From the NCBI RefSeq assembly GCF_052048155.1, contig NZ_JBNAIK010000008.1:1-41830 (forward strand): a stretch of DNA of 41,830 nt, written 5' to 3'. The notes under the pieces are model-generated. The model was given only the letters and a program-made list of their open reading frames with translations, was not told the origin of the DNA and did no database searches. Origin of the DNA: HIMB114 sp052048155. Lineage in GTDB: Bacteria; Pseudomonadota; Alphaproteobacteria; Pelagibacterales; Pelagibacteraceae. The position numbers were made by a program, and so were the translations under genes. This document shows positions 15,543-23,902 of the stretch, piece after piece. Numbering within the stretch: position 1 is the stretch's first letter; the number at the start of each line of letters is the position of its first letter.

Positions 15543-16219
15543 GCACCAAAGTTTCTTTTAATTGTAATAAACTTCCTTAAAATGTCTTTCAATTTTCTTA
15601 CAGTAAAACTTGGCCAAAGAGTTTTGACAAAATATAACTCAGAGTATGCTGATTGCCATAATAAAAAGTCACTTAATCTATTCATGCCACCAGTCCTAAT
15701 TATAATTTCTGGATCATTACTTTTTACAGTATATAAGTTTTGTTCAATATTTTTTATATTTAATGCTTTATTTTGAGATAAAGTTTTTTTAAACGATTTT
15801 ATAATTTCTAATTTTGAACTGTAATTGAATGCAATACATAGATTTAAATTTAAATTTAGAACATTTGGCTTTTTATTAATTGAGGACATAATTTTTTTTA
15901 TATTTTTAGGTAGTCCAGATTTTTCACCAATAAAAGTTAAATTTATTTTTTTTTTTTCAAAAAAAGTTTTTTGATCATTTAAATATTTTTCAAATAAATA
16001 GAAAATATTATTTAATTCTCCTTTTTTTCTTTTAATAAAATTATCTTTTGACAGAGCATACAAAGTAAGATTTTTAATTTTATTTCTTATACAAAATTCT
16101 ATAATTGGTTTTATATTTTTAACACCGTATTCATGCCCTTTCGTTCTATTTTTGAAATTTTTAATTCCCCATCTTCCATTACCATCCATTATTATGGCAA
16201 CATGATTAAGGCGTATCAT
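15539..16219 (-). CDS. uppS: undecaprenyl diphosphate synthase
   Basis: UppS adds isopentenyl units in cis configuration to farnesyl diphosphate, giving the lipid carrier used for peptidoglycan and other glycans. The 226-residue protein begins with LNHVAIIMDGNGRW, holding the catalytic Asp12 and the substrate-binding Gly-Asn-Gly-Arg-Trp. It continues with RTKGHEYGVKNI, LTLYALSKDNFIKRKKGE and the C-terminal block PEIIIRTGGMNRLSDFLLWQSAYSELYF. Length is slightly below average. The start overlaps the frr stop as ATGA. The coding strand has a run of twelve A at 15946-15957. Confidence 0.95.
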   Translation of the reverse strand: MIRLNHVAIIMDGNGRWGIKNFKNRTKGHEYGVKNIKPIIEFCIRNKIKNLTLYALSKDNFIKRKKGELNNIFYLFEKYLNDQKTFFEKKKINLTFIGEKSGLPKNIKKIMSSINKKPNVLNLNLNLCIAFNYSSKLEIIKSFKKTLSQNKALNIKNIEQNLYTVKSNDPEIIIRTGGMNRLSDFLLWQSAYSELYFVKTLWPSFTVRKLKDILRKFITIKRNFGA

Positions 16220-16776
16220 ACTTTAAGAATTTCTTGTTCTTTTTCTTTTATTTTAGCTTCTATTTTTTTTACAAATTCATCTGTTAATTTTTGTAAATCA
16301 TTGGAAAGTTTCTTGCTTTCATCTTCACTAATATTTTTATTTTTTTCTTCTTGTTTCAAATAATCCATCCCACTTCTTCGAATATTTCGAATAGATATTT
16401 TTATTTTTTCTGATTGTTGGCCTACAATTTTAGATAGCTCCTTTCTTCTATCTTCATTTAATTTTGGAACTGGTATTCTCAATAACTGGCCATCAACTAT
16501 AGGATTTAAATTTAAATCACTCTCTCTAATGGCTTTTTCACAAAATTTTACATTATTTGAATCCCATACTTGAATTGATAGAGTTTGAGGATCAGAAATA
16601 CTAATTGTTCCAATTTGATTAATTGGTAATGATTGGCCATAAACTTCGACTTTTACTAAATCTAACATTGAGGAGTGTGCTCTTCCAGTTCTTATAGTCG
16701 AAAGATCTTTTCCAAGAGAGACAATTGAGTCTTCCATTTTTTTTTCGAAAGATTTTAATCTACTGTCAGTAGTCAT
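16216..16776 (-). CDS. frr: ribosome recycling factor
   Basis: Frr, with elongation factor G, splits the post-termination ribosome so its subunits can be reused. The 186-residue length is typical. Family markers include SLGKDLSTIRTGRAHSSMLDLVKVEVYG near the N-terminus and IPVPKLNEDRRKELSKIVGQQSEKIKISIRNIRRSGMDYLK in the long helical domain. In most alphaproteobacteria pyrH (UMP kinase) lies between tsf and frr; here only four bases separate the tsf stop from the frr start, so pyrH is missing from its usual slot. Confidence 0.96.
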   Translation of the reverse strand: MTTDSRLKSFEKKMEDSIVSLGKDLSTIRTGRAHSSMLDLVKVEVYGQSLPINQIGTISISDPQTLSIQVWDSNNVKFCEKAIRESDLNLNPIVDGQLLRIPVPKLNEDRRKELSKIVGQQSEKIKISIRNIRRSGMDYLKQEEKNKNISEDESKKLSNDLQKLTDEFVKKIEAKIKEKEQEILKV

Positions 16777-16780
16777 TTTT

Positions 16781-17683
16781 TTATTTTGCTAAAGATTTTA
16801 CTTCCTCACTAAAATCAGTTTTTTTAACTTCAATACCTTCTCCTACTTTGAACTTATAATAGCTAATTATTTCAAAATTATCTGAATTGTCTTTATTAAA
16901 TTTATCAATAGCCTTTTTTACTGTTATGTCTTGATCAACAACCCAGCTTTGCCCTAACAAAGTATTTTCTGATATTACTTTATTTAATTTTCCAGTCATA
17001 ATTTTTTCGATTATCTCAGGTTTTTTTCCTTCTTTGCTTAATTGCTCTTCAATTATTTTTTTTTCGCTTTCAAGAAAATTTTTATCTAAATTCTTTTCAT
17101 CTAATGCCATTGGCGACATTGCGGCTATATGCATACAAATATTATTTGCAAAACTTTTTGATTCACCTTTATTTGATTTATATTTAACTACAGATACAAT
17201 TTTTCCAGTTAAATCACTCGATTTATTATGAATATAATAACCGATTTTTTGCCCATCTTTATTAATATTTTCAAATCGTCTTAATTTAATATTTTCTCCA
17301 ATTTTTGAAATTAGATTAATAATAGAATCTTGAATGTTAGAATCATTTAATTTTTGATTCTGTAATTCATCTAAGCTTTTTGCATTTGGACTTACTTCTG
17401 AAATCTTTGAACAAAATTCTATAAATTCATTATTCTTAGCAACAAAGTCAGTTTCAGTATTAATTTCTGTTAAAGTAAAATTATTTTCATTTTCACCAAT
17501 AATAATTAATCCTTCAGCTGCGTCTCTTGAGCTTTTTTTTGATGCTTTCAAAACACCTTTTTTTCTTAAATACTCTACCGATTTATCTATATCGTTATTA
17601 TTTTCTTTAAGAGCATTTTTGCAATCTTGCATACCTGCTCCTGTAACTTCTCTTAATTCTTTAACTTTCTCAAGCACTGACAT
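16781..17683 (-). CDS. tsf: elongation factor Ts
   Basis: EF-Ts exchanges GDP for GTP on elongation factor Tu. The 300-residue protein has the N-terminal UBA-like domain (VKELREVTGAGMQDCKNALKENNNDIDKSVEYLRKKG), the core motif NTETDFVAKNNEF and the C-terminal block MALDEKNLD...LLGQSWVVDQDITV. Its start codon lies 14 bases inside the end of rpsB. An AGGAAG eight bases upstream of the ATG, still within rpsB, is a good Shine-Dalgarno sequence. The rpsB-tsf pairing is nearly universal in bacteria. Confidence 0.96.
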   Translation of the reverse strand: MSVLEKVKELREVTGAGMQDCKNALKENNNDIDKSVEYLRKKGVLKASKKSSRDAAEGLIIIGENENNFTLTEINTETDFVAKNNEFIEFCSKISEVSPNAKSLDELQNQKLNDSNIQDSIINLISKIGENIKLRRFENINKDGQKIGYYIHNKSSDLTGKIVSVVKYKSNKGESKSFANNICMHIAAMSPMALDEKNLDKNFLESEKKIIEEQLSKEGKKPEIIEKIMTGKLNKVISENTLLGQSWVVDQDITVKKAIDKFNKDNSDNFEIISYYKFKVGEGIEVKKTDFSEEVKSLAK

Positions 17684-18458
17684 TTTTATCTTCCTTATTT
17701 ATTTCCTTTTTATTACTTAATTTTTGATCTTTAGAATCCTCATTTGATTTTTCTTTTTTTTCAGAAACTTTAATATTTTTCTTTGCATCTAAAATAGTTT
17801 TTTTTATTAAATCACAATAAAGATTAATTGACCTGCGCGCATCATCATTTCCTGGAATTGGAAAATCAATGTTATCTGGATCAGAATTGCTATCCAATAC
17901 TCCAATAATAGGAATATGAAGTTTTTTAGCTTCTAAAATAGCTAATGACTCAATGTTTGTATCTATCACAAAAATTATATCTGGTAATTTTTTCATTTCA
18001 GAAATTCCGCCTAAAGATCTTTCTAGCTTTTCTTTTTCAAGATTCATTTTGATTAACTCTTTTTTAGTAAAACCAGAGTCTTCTTGTAATAAGTTTTTCT
18101 TAAGGTTTTTTAATCTTTTTATTGAATTACTAATTGTATTCCAATTGGTTAACATTCCCCCTAACCATCTAAAATTTACATAATAATTGTCTGTTTCTTT
18201 GGCAACCTCAGCTATAAGTTCTGAAGCTTGCTTTTTTGTAGACACAAATAATACTTTTCCACCGCTTGATACAGATTTATGTAATTCTAATAGGGCTGTT
18301 TTTAAAAGTTCTAATGTTTTTGATAAATCTATAATGTGAATAGAGTTTTTTTCTCCAAAAATATATGGTTTCATTTTTGGATTCCATCTAAAAGTTTTAT
18401 GTCCTAAATGTACGCCTGCCTCTAACAGGTCCTTTACTGTTACTTCTGGTAAGTTCAT
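17670..18458 (-). CDS. rpsB: 30S ribosomal protein S2
   Basis: S2 is a late-assembling protein of the small ribosomal subunit. I start it at MNLPEVTVKDLLEAGVHLGHK, giving 262 residues. The frame stays open for 19 codons upstream, but those lie in the structured leader and are not S2-like. Conserved parts include FRWNPKMKPYIFGEKNSIHIIDLSKT, FVSTKKQA, NFRWLGGMLTNW and the C-terminal GNDDARRSINLYCDLI. A charged tail of about 40 residues (rich in Lys, Glu, Asn and Ser) follows. AAAGGA lies four bases before the ATG. The 128-base leader upstream is the only sizeable gap in the - strand block and probably controls this gene. Confidence 0.96.
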   Translation of the reverse strand: MNLPEVTVKDLLEAGVHLGHKTFRWNPKMKPYIFGEKNSIHIIDLSKTLELLKTALLELHKSVSSGGKVLFVSTKKQASELIAEVAKETDNYYVNFRWLGGMLTNWNTISNSIKRLKNLKKNLLQEDSGFTKKELIKMNLEKEKLERSLGGISEMKKLPDIIFVIDTNIESLAILEAKKLHIPIIGVLDSNSDPDNIDFPIPGNDDARRSINLYCDLIKKTILDAKKNIKVSEKKEKSNEDSKDQKLSNKKEINKEDKNVSA

Positions 18459-18547
18459 TTTATCCTTTCCGGTTAATCCTCCAGAGAAGCTACTGCAAAT
18501 GCAGACCGGGGGCAAAAGCCACTTTCTCTGTGCGTTTTTTTATGTGG
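18459..18547 (-). ncRNA. structured rpsB mRNA leader (S2 autoregulatory element candidate)
   Basis: Read on the - strand, this stretch is far more GC-rich than its surroundings and folds by eye. A 7-bp stem, CAGAGAA with TTCTCTG (18530-18524 and 18488-18482), closes two hairpins: GGC-TTTT-GCC (18520-18511) and CTGC-ATTT-GCAG (18504-18493). CCGGT in the junction (18509-18505) can pair with ACCGG (18473-18469), which directly abuts the AAAGGA ribosome binding site, forming a pseudoknot. This layout suits translational autoregulation by S2. A cis-regulatory RNA ahead of the S2 gene has been reported in Ca. Pelagibacter (from memory); identity with it is likely but not checked. Pairings are my own reading, with no energy calculation. 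Confidence 0.75.
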
Positions 18548-18575
18548 CTTATATATCTGGTCGCTAAAATTTCAA
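18548..18575 (-). promoter_or_regulatory. candidate rpsB promoter
   Basis: On the - strand TTGAAA (18575-18570) is followed after 16 bases by TATAAG (18553-18548), each five of six matches to the sigma-70 consensus. Initiation would be near 18541, giving an untranslated leader of roughly 80 bases that contains the complete junction-type structure. The promoter sits just after the dnaE stop codon, so rpsB-tsf could be expressed independently of the low-level dnaE transcript. Confidence 0.5.
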
Positions 18576-18586
18576 CTGAAAATTTA

Positions 18587-21500
18587 CTAAAAAATTGGCT
18601 TAATCTGGTAATTTTCAAGAAATTCAATATCAGATGGTCTTACATTTAATTTATGGTGTATTTTGAAAGAATACTCTTTAGAATTTTTATCTTTATAAAT
18701 AATATTTACAATTGAAGAACCTTTCTCTTTCAATCTATTTTTAATAACATCTAAAGATTTGATGTTTTCAATTTTAAAACTTACCTGATCAATAGTTTGA
18801 TTTTTCAAATCATCGATAAAAAATATATTTTCTAAATTAATTCTTTCAATATTATCTTTGGTGGTTTCTTTCTTTACTTTTACTAAAAAAGAATTACCGA
18901 CAACAAGATTAGATCTATTTTCTACTAATTTTTCTGAAAATATGAAAAGTTCATACATTGAACTGAGATCAACTAACTTGATGATCCCATAAGGATTGCC
19001 TTTTGCAGTTTTTTTTTCTTGAATTGAAATTAATGTTCCAGCAATCATTCCATCTTTAAGAGTATTATTATCTTTTAATTCTTGATATGAATATACGTTA
19101 TATTTTTTTAAGACTTGAAAATTTGATTTTAAAGGATGTTCTCCAACAAAAAAACCAATTGACTCGAATTCTTTTTTTATTTTTTCATTTTTATCCCAAT
19201 CTAATACATTTAATTCTTTTATATTACTTTGATCATTCTCTAATTCATTTGAAAATAATTGATCTTGTTCATTATCACTAACTTCATCTGAGGATTTTGA
19301 TTGTTTTATGTATTCCGGAACATTCTCAAAAAGTTTTTTTCTATTATTATCTAAAATATCTAACGATCCAGACTTGATTAATCCCTCTAATTGTAACTTA
19401 TTTAAGTTTTTACTTTCTACTCTGCTTAAAAATTCAGAAATTGAATTAAATTTTCCATTTCTCTCTCTCTCATCTACAATTTTTGAAATAGCATCATAAC
19501 CAACAGCTTTTATTGCTGATAATGCGTAATAAATAGTTTTATCACGAGGTAAAAATTCTGCATATGAAAAGTTAATATTTGGTGGCTTTATATCAATTTT
19601 TAATCTTTTTAATTCTTCATAAAATAAATTTAATTTATCAGTATTTGATAGTTCTGTATTCATGGAAGCGCAAAAAAAATATATTGGATAATGGGTTTTA
19701 AGGTATGCTGTTTGAAAAGCAATTAATGCATATGCGGCAGCATGACTTTTGTTAAAACCATATTGTGCAAACTTTTCTACTAATTGAAAAATGTAAATAA
19801 CCTGATCTTTTGAAATACCATTTTTAACAGCCCCATCTATAAAATCCTTTTTTTGACGCTCCATTTCTGCTGATTTTTTCTTACCCATAGCTTTTCTTAA
19901 AATATCTGCTTTACTTGCACTAAAACTTGATAACGCTTGAGCAATTTGCATTACTTGCTCTTGATAAATTATTACCCCATATGTTTCCTTTAAAATATTT
20001 TCTAATTTTGGATGAATGTAATCAACTTCCTCTTTTTTATGTTTTCTAGAAATATAAGCTGGAATATTCTGCATTGGGCCAGGTCTATACAATGCTACTA
20101 ATGCTATAATATCTTCAAATTTATTTGGTTTTAACTGCTTTAAAACCTCCCTCATACCAGAGCTTTCAAGTTGAAATATACCCATAGTTTCCCCAGAACT
20201 AAGCAGCTCAAAAGTTTTTTGATCTGCTAAATTAATTTTACTTATATCGAAATCACGCTTGTCCTTTTGAATAAACTCGATAGTTTTTTTAATTACTGTT
20301 AAAGTTTTTAAACCAAGAAAATCAAATTTAACTAAACCAGCGTCCTCTGATGATTTCATATCAAATTGAGTTACTGGAATTGGTAAGGTTGAGGATAAAT
20401 CTTTATAAAGAGGAACTAATTCATCTAAATTTCTATCACCAATAACAACTCCTGCCGCGTGTGTAGCTACATTTCTATATAATCCCTCAAGTTTCAAAGC
20501 GTAATTAATTAATTTTTTTATTACTGGATCATTTTTTTCAGCTTCTTGTAATCTTGGTTCTATTGCAATTGACTCCGCTAAAGATAATGGTCTCGACGGG
20601 TCGAATGGTATCATTTTACAAAGCTGATCCACTCTTCCATAAGGTAAACCCAAAACTCTACCAATATCTCGTAATGCCATTCTAGCTTGAAGTTTTCCAA
20701 AAGTGATGATTTGTGCAACTTTATTTGGATATTTGTCTTTAACATAATTGATAACTTCATCGCGACCTTCTTGGCAAAAATCTATATCAAAGTCTGGCAT
20801 TGATATTCTATCTGGGTTTAAAAAACGCTCAAAGAGTAGACCAAATCTAATAGGATCTAAATCTGTGATAGACAAACACCAAGCAACAAGCGATCCAGCA
20901 CCCGATCCTCTTCCTGGCCCAACAGGTATATTATTTGATTTAGCCCAATTTATATAATCAGATACAATTAAAAAATACCCAGAAAATTTCATTTTTGAAA
21001 TTACGGAAATTTCATAATTCAGTCTGTCAAAATAATCTTTTCTTGTTTCATTTTTTTCAGCATTGGCACCTAACCTTGGATAGACGTATTTTTCTAATCT
21101 TTCTTCTAAACCTTTCTCTGCTTTATCTTTTAATATTTGATTAGTATCTTTTCCATTTTCAGAAAAAGATGGAAGTAATGGATTACTTTTTTTTGGGAAA
21201 TAATTAAATTTATATTTAAAGTTTTTGTTATTTTCGAGAGCGTCAGGCAAATCAGCAAAAAGAATGTCAAATTCACTTGTTTTTTTAAAATAATGCTGAT
21301 TAGAATATTTTAACCTGTTTTTTTCATTAACATAGCTTTTTTCACCAACACAAATAAAAGCGTCATGAGCATTATATGAATCTTGTTCCAGATAAAATAC
21401 TTCATTGGTTGCAATTAATGGTATGTTTGCATCAGATGATAATTTAATTAACTTTTTTTCAAGTTGTTTTTCATGAAGCTCATCATGTCTTTGAATTTCT

Positions 21501-22006
21501 ATATAAATATGATCATTAAAAATATCTTTAAGTTTTTTTACCTCGTTGAAACAGTATTCATCTTTATTTTTTACTAATAAATCTGAAAAAAAACTAAAAC
21601 TTCCACCTATTAGTATAATTATTCCCTCATGATATTTTTTTAATATATTTAAATTGATATTTGGCTTGTCGTCATGTTCTTGTAGATCGAGATAAGATTT
21701 AGAAGATAGTTTTAGTAAATTTTTATAGCCTATTTGATCTTTTGCATACAGCGATGCTGTTCCGTAGGTTATTTTTCCATCTACATTTTCTTTTATATAA
21801 ATTTTTGTTCCTATTATAGGTTGAATGCCTTCTTTCTTAAGTTGTGAAGAAAATTCTAAAGCTCCAGATAAATTTTCAGAGTCACAAAGTCCTACTGCTG
21901 TAACACTATGCTCTTTGCAGTAATTAACCAATTTATCAATTTTTATTGCACCTTCACAAATTGAAAATTGGGAATGTATTTTTAAATTAATTGCTTCTGC
22001 AGACAT
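18587..22006 (-). CDS. dnaE: DNA polymerase III alpha subunit
   Basis: DnaE is the replicative DNA polymerase catalytic subunit. The 1139-residue protein has an N-terminal PHP domain (NLKIHSQFSICEGAIKIDKL) whose first metal-site histidine appears replaced, as is common in DnaE. The C-family polymerase core carries VGPGRGSGAGSLVAW and the catalytic aspartates of PDFDIDF near residue 403. Helix-hairpin-helix and OB-fold regions follow (IAGTLISIQEKKTAKGNPYG). QDQLF near residue 913 fits the internal sliding-clamp-binding motif. It is DnaE1-type, without an exonuclease domain. The start overlaps the lolD stop by one base, and about 130 bases separate its stop from rpsB. Confidence 0.96.
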   Translation of the reverse strand: MSAEAINLKIHSQFSICEGAIKIDKLVNYCKEHSVTAVGLCDSENLSGALEFSSQLKKEGIQPIIGTKIYIKENVDGKITYGTASLYAKDQIGYKNLLKLSSKSYLDLQEHDDKPNINLNILKKYHEGIIILIGGSFSFFSDLLVKNKDEYCFNEVKKLKDIFNDHIYIEIQRHDELHEKQLEKKLIKLSSDANIPLIATNEVFYLEQDSYNAHDAFICVGEKSYVNEKNRLKYSNQHYFKKTSEFDILFADLPDALENNKNFKYKFNYFPKKSNPLLPSFSENGKDTNQILKDKAEKGLEERLEKYVYPRLGANAEKNETRKDYFDRLNYEISVISKMKFSGYFLIVSDYINWAKSNNIPVGPGRGSGAGSLVAWCLSITDLDPIRFGLLFERFLNPDRISMPDFDIDFCQEGRDEVINYVKDKYPNKVAQIITFGKLQARMALRDIGRVLGLPYGRVDQLCKMIPFDPSRPLSLAESIAIEPRLQEAEKNDPVIKKLINYALKLEGLYRNVATHAAGVVIGDRNLDELVPLYKDLSSTLPIPVTQFDMKSSEDAGLVKFDFLGLKTLTVIKKTIEFIQKDKRDFDISKINLADQKTFELLSSGETMGIFQLESSGMREVLKQLKPNKFEDIIALVALYRPGPMQNIPAYISRKHKKEEVDYIHPKLENILKETYGVIIYQEQVMQIAQALSSFSASKADILRKAMGKKKSAEMERQKKDFIDGAVKNGISKDQVIYIFQLVEKFAQYGFNKSHAAAYALIAFQTAYLKTHYPIYFFCASMNTELSNTDKLNLFYEELKRLKIDIKPPNINFSYAEFLPRDKTIYYALSAIKAVGYDAISKIVDERERNGKFNSISEFLSRVESKNLNKLQLEGLIKSGSLDILDNNRKKLFENVPEYIKQSKSSDEVSDNEQDQLFSNELENDQSNIKELNVLDWDKNEKIKKEFESIGFFVGEHPLKSNFQVLKKYNVYSYQELKDNNTLKDGMIAGTLISIQEKKTAKGNPYGIIKLVDLSSMYELFIFSEKLVENRSNLVVGNSFLVKVKKETTKDNIERINLENIFFIDDLKNQTIDQVSFKIENIKSLDVIKNRLKEKGSSIVNIIYKDKNSKEYSFKIHHKLNVRPSDIEFLENYQIKPIF

Positions 22007-22686
22007 TAATTAAAATTAACAGTTCCATTTGAAATTGTTAATTCTAAATCTGACTTATTAACAAGTGATTTATTGTGAGTTGCAAACAATATTAAAGAAT
22101 TTTCATCTTTAAAATTTATAAACATATCTAAAATTACTTCTGCATTTTTTGAATCTAAGCTTCCAGTTGGTTCATCTGCTAATATAAGCTTGGGTTTGTT
22201 TATTAAGCTTCTAGCAATGGCAACTCTTTGCTGCTCTCCACCTGATAATTCCTTTGGTGTATGATTTAATCTATTTTCTAAACCAGCTTTTGTTAATAAA
22301 TTTTTTGCTAACTCTAAAGATTTAGATTTGCTTTCACCTGTATAGAGATTGGGCAACATTACATTTTCTAATGCAGTTAAATCTGAAATTAAATTAAAAT
22401 TCTGAAAAACAATTGAGATATTTCCTCTTCTATAGTCAGATTTTTCTTTATCACTTAAATTAAATAAATTCTTTGAAGTATCTAAATTATATTCTCCCCT
22501 ATCGGGTATATCTAACAATCCTAGTAAATGAATAAATGTTGATTTTCCAGAGCCTGATGGCCCTGTTAATGCTACCAATTTATTTGTTGTTAAATCAAGG
22601 TTTATATCATCTAAAACTACAATTTCATCAGTCGAATCAATAAATTTTTTTTTTAAACTTTTAATTTGCAAAAAACTTTTATTCAT
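22006..22686 (-). CDS. lolD: lipoprotein-releasing ABC transporter ATPase LolD
   Basis: LolD powers LolC/E-type membrane subunits that lift lipoproteins from the inner membrane onto LolA for transport to the outer membrane. The 226-residue ATPase has Walker A GPSGSGKST (42-50), Q-loop VFQNFNLI, signature LSGGEQQ (147-153), Walker B LILADE (167-172) and a switch histidine in ATHNKSL. It resembles the MacB/LolD/FtsE group; the neighbouring lolC gene decides the assignment. It overlaps lolC by eight bases and dnaE by one. Confidence 0.93.
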   Translation of the reverse strand: MNKSFLQIKSLKKKFIDSTDEIVVLDDINLDLTTNKLVALTGPSGSGKSTFIHLLGLLDIPDRGEYNLDTSKNLFNLSDKEKSDYRRGNISIVFQNFNLISDLTALENVMLPNLYTGESKSKSLELAKNLLTKAGLENRLNHTPKELSGGEQQRVAIARSLINKPKLILADEPTGSLDSKNAEVILDMFINFKDENSLILFATHNKSLVNKSDLELTISNGTVNFN

Positions 22687-23902
22687 TTTTTAAGTTTTTA
22701 ATTGGTTCAAGTTTGGAGGCGCTTAAAGCAGGAAATAAGGATGCAATAAAAACAATTAAAATTGAAAAAATTGAAATCAATAAAACAGAGTCATAATTAA
22801 TATAAGATGGCAATTCACTTAAAAAATATATTTCTGAAGGAAAAATATTAATATTAAAATTATTATTCAAAAAACTTCTGATATTTTCTAGATAATAAGA
22901 TATAAAAATACCGAGTATAACACCAAGTGCCGTTCCTAATAAACCTATTGTTGTTCCAGTTAGTAGGAAAATTTTAAGTATTGAATTTTTTCTAAAACCT
23001 ATTGATCTTAAAATCGATATTTCTTTAGATTTGTTTTTAATCAAAATGGTTAATACCGAAATTATATTAAAAGCTGCAACAACTATAATTAAAGTTAAAA
23101 TAATAAACATTACATTTCTTTCAACTTTTAGAGCATCAAAAAATGTTTTATTACTATCTACCCATGAATATATGAGACGATCATTATATTTTTGTTTTAA
23201 GATACTTGTAAAGTTATTTGAGTTATCAGGGTTGTTTATTCTTATTTCAATTTCATTTTCTTTATTTGAAAAAAATTTACTTTGATCTAAATCTGAAATC
23301 AAAAAGTTATTATCAAATTCATACATTCCAGTATTAAATATAAAACTAACTTTAAAATTAAATTGTCTTGGCAAAATACCAAAAGGAGTTGTTTCTGTAT
23401 TATTTGATAATAAGGTTAGATTATTACCTATATCTAAAGACAATTTGCTTGCCAATTCTAATCCTACTCCAATTCCATTTTCATTTACTTTTCCTTTAAC
23501 AATAGAATTTTTTAGAAAATAAATATCTTTTATCTCATTTTTAGAAAAACTTTTTACTAAAACTCCATAATTTTTATTTTGTGTAAGAATTAATGCTTCA
23601 GAATTATTTACTAAATTAAGATCTGAAATTTTTAAATTATTTTTTTTAGCAAGGTTTATGATGCTTTTTTTTTCTAAATTATATTTTCCTTTAGATTGAA
23701 ATGAAATATGTGGTTGGTACCCTAAAAGTTTATCCAGCAAATCTATTCTAAAGCCATTCATAACAGACATTACTATAATTAATGTCGCTACACCTAGCAT
23801 TATTCCAATAAAAGAAAAATTAGATATGACTCTTAAAAAACCATCTTTGTTTTTTGGTTTTAGATATCTTGAGATAATTAAAATTTCAGCTTTATTTATC
23901 AA
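22679..23902 (-). CDS. lolC: lipoprotein-releasing system permease LolC/LolE
   Basis: This is the membrane subunit partner of LolD. The 407-residue protein has the LolC/E topology: one transmembrane helix near residues 27-49 (FSFIGIMLGVATLIIVMSVMNGF), a large periplasmic domain to about 265, and three C-terminal helices. The coupling segment KNKSKEISILRSIGFRKNSI between the second and third helices is typical, and the chain ends ALSASKLEPIKNLKNE. Alphaproteobacteria often have a single LolC/E-like subunit acting as a homodimer; only one such gene is seen here. It overlaps proS by 11 bases. Confidence 0.9.
   Translation of the reverse strand: MINKAEILIISRYLKPKNKDGFLRVISNFSFIGIMLGVATLIIVMSVMNGFRIDLLDKLLGYQPHISFQSKGKYNLEKKSIINLAKKNNLKISDLNLVNNSEALILTQNKNYGVLVKSFSKNEIKDIYFLKNSIVKGKVNENGIGVGLELASKLSLDIGNNLTLLSNNTETTPFGILPRQFNFKVSFIFNTGMYEFDNNFLISDLDQSKFFSNKENEIEIRINNPDNSNNFTSILKQKYNDRLIYSWVDSNKTFFDALKVERNVMFIILTLIIVVAAFNIISVLTILIKNKSKEISILRSIGFRKNSILKIFLLTGTTIGLLGTALGVILGIFISYYLENIRSFLNNNFNINIFPSEIYFLSELPSYINYDSVLLISIFSILIVFIASLFPALSASKLEPIKNLKNE

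Noticed and set aside
18459..18515. Extended N-terminus for S2 beginning MPPVCICSSFSGG
   Set aside because: The extra codons lie in the structured leader, have no S2 similarity and no fitting ribosome site; the conserved MNLPEVTVKDLLEAGVHLGHK start has AAAGGA just upstream.
18482..18541. Rho-independent terminator on the + strand (inverted repeat followed by a T-run)
   Set aside because: The CAGAGAA/TTCTCTG arms are separated by 35 bases and no + strand gene ends nearby; the repeat is better explained by the - strand leader RNA.
18459..18586. SAM-II/SAM-V-like riboswitch because of possible H-type pseudoknot
   Set aside because: The downstream gene is rpsB, not a methionine or SAM gene, and I could not recognise the conserved SAM-II/V core; an S2 autoregulatory leader fits better.
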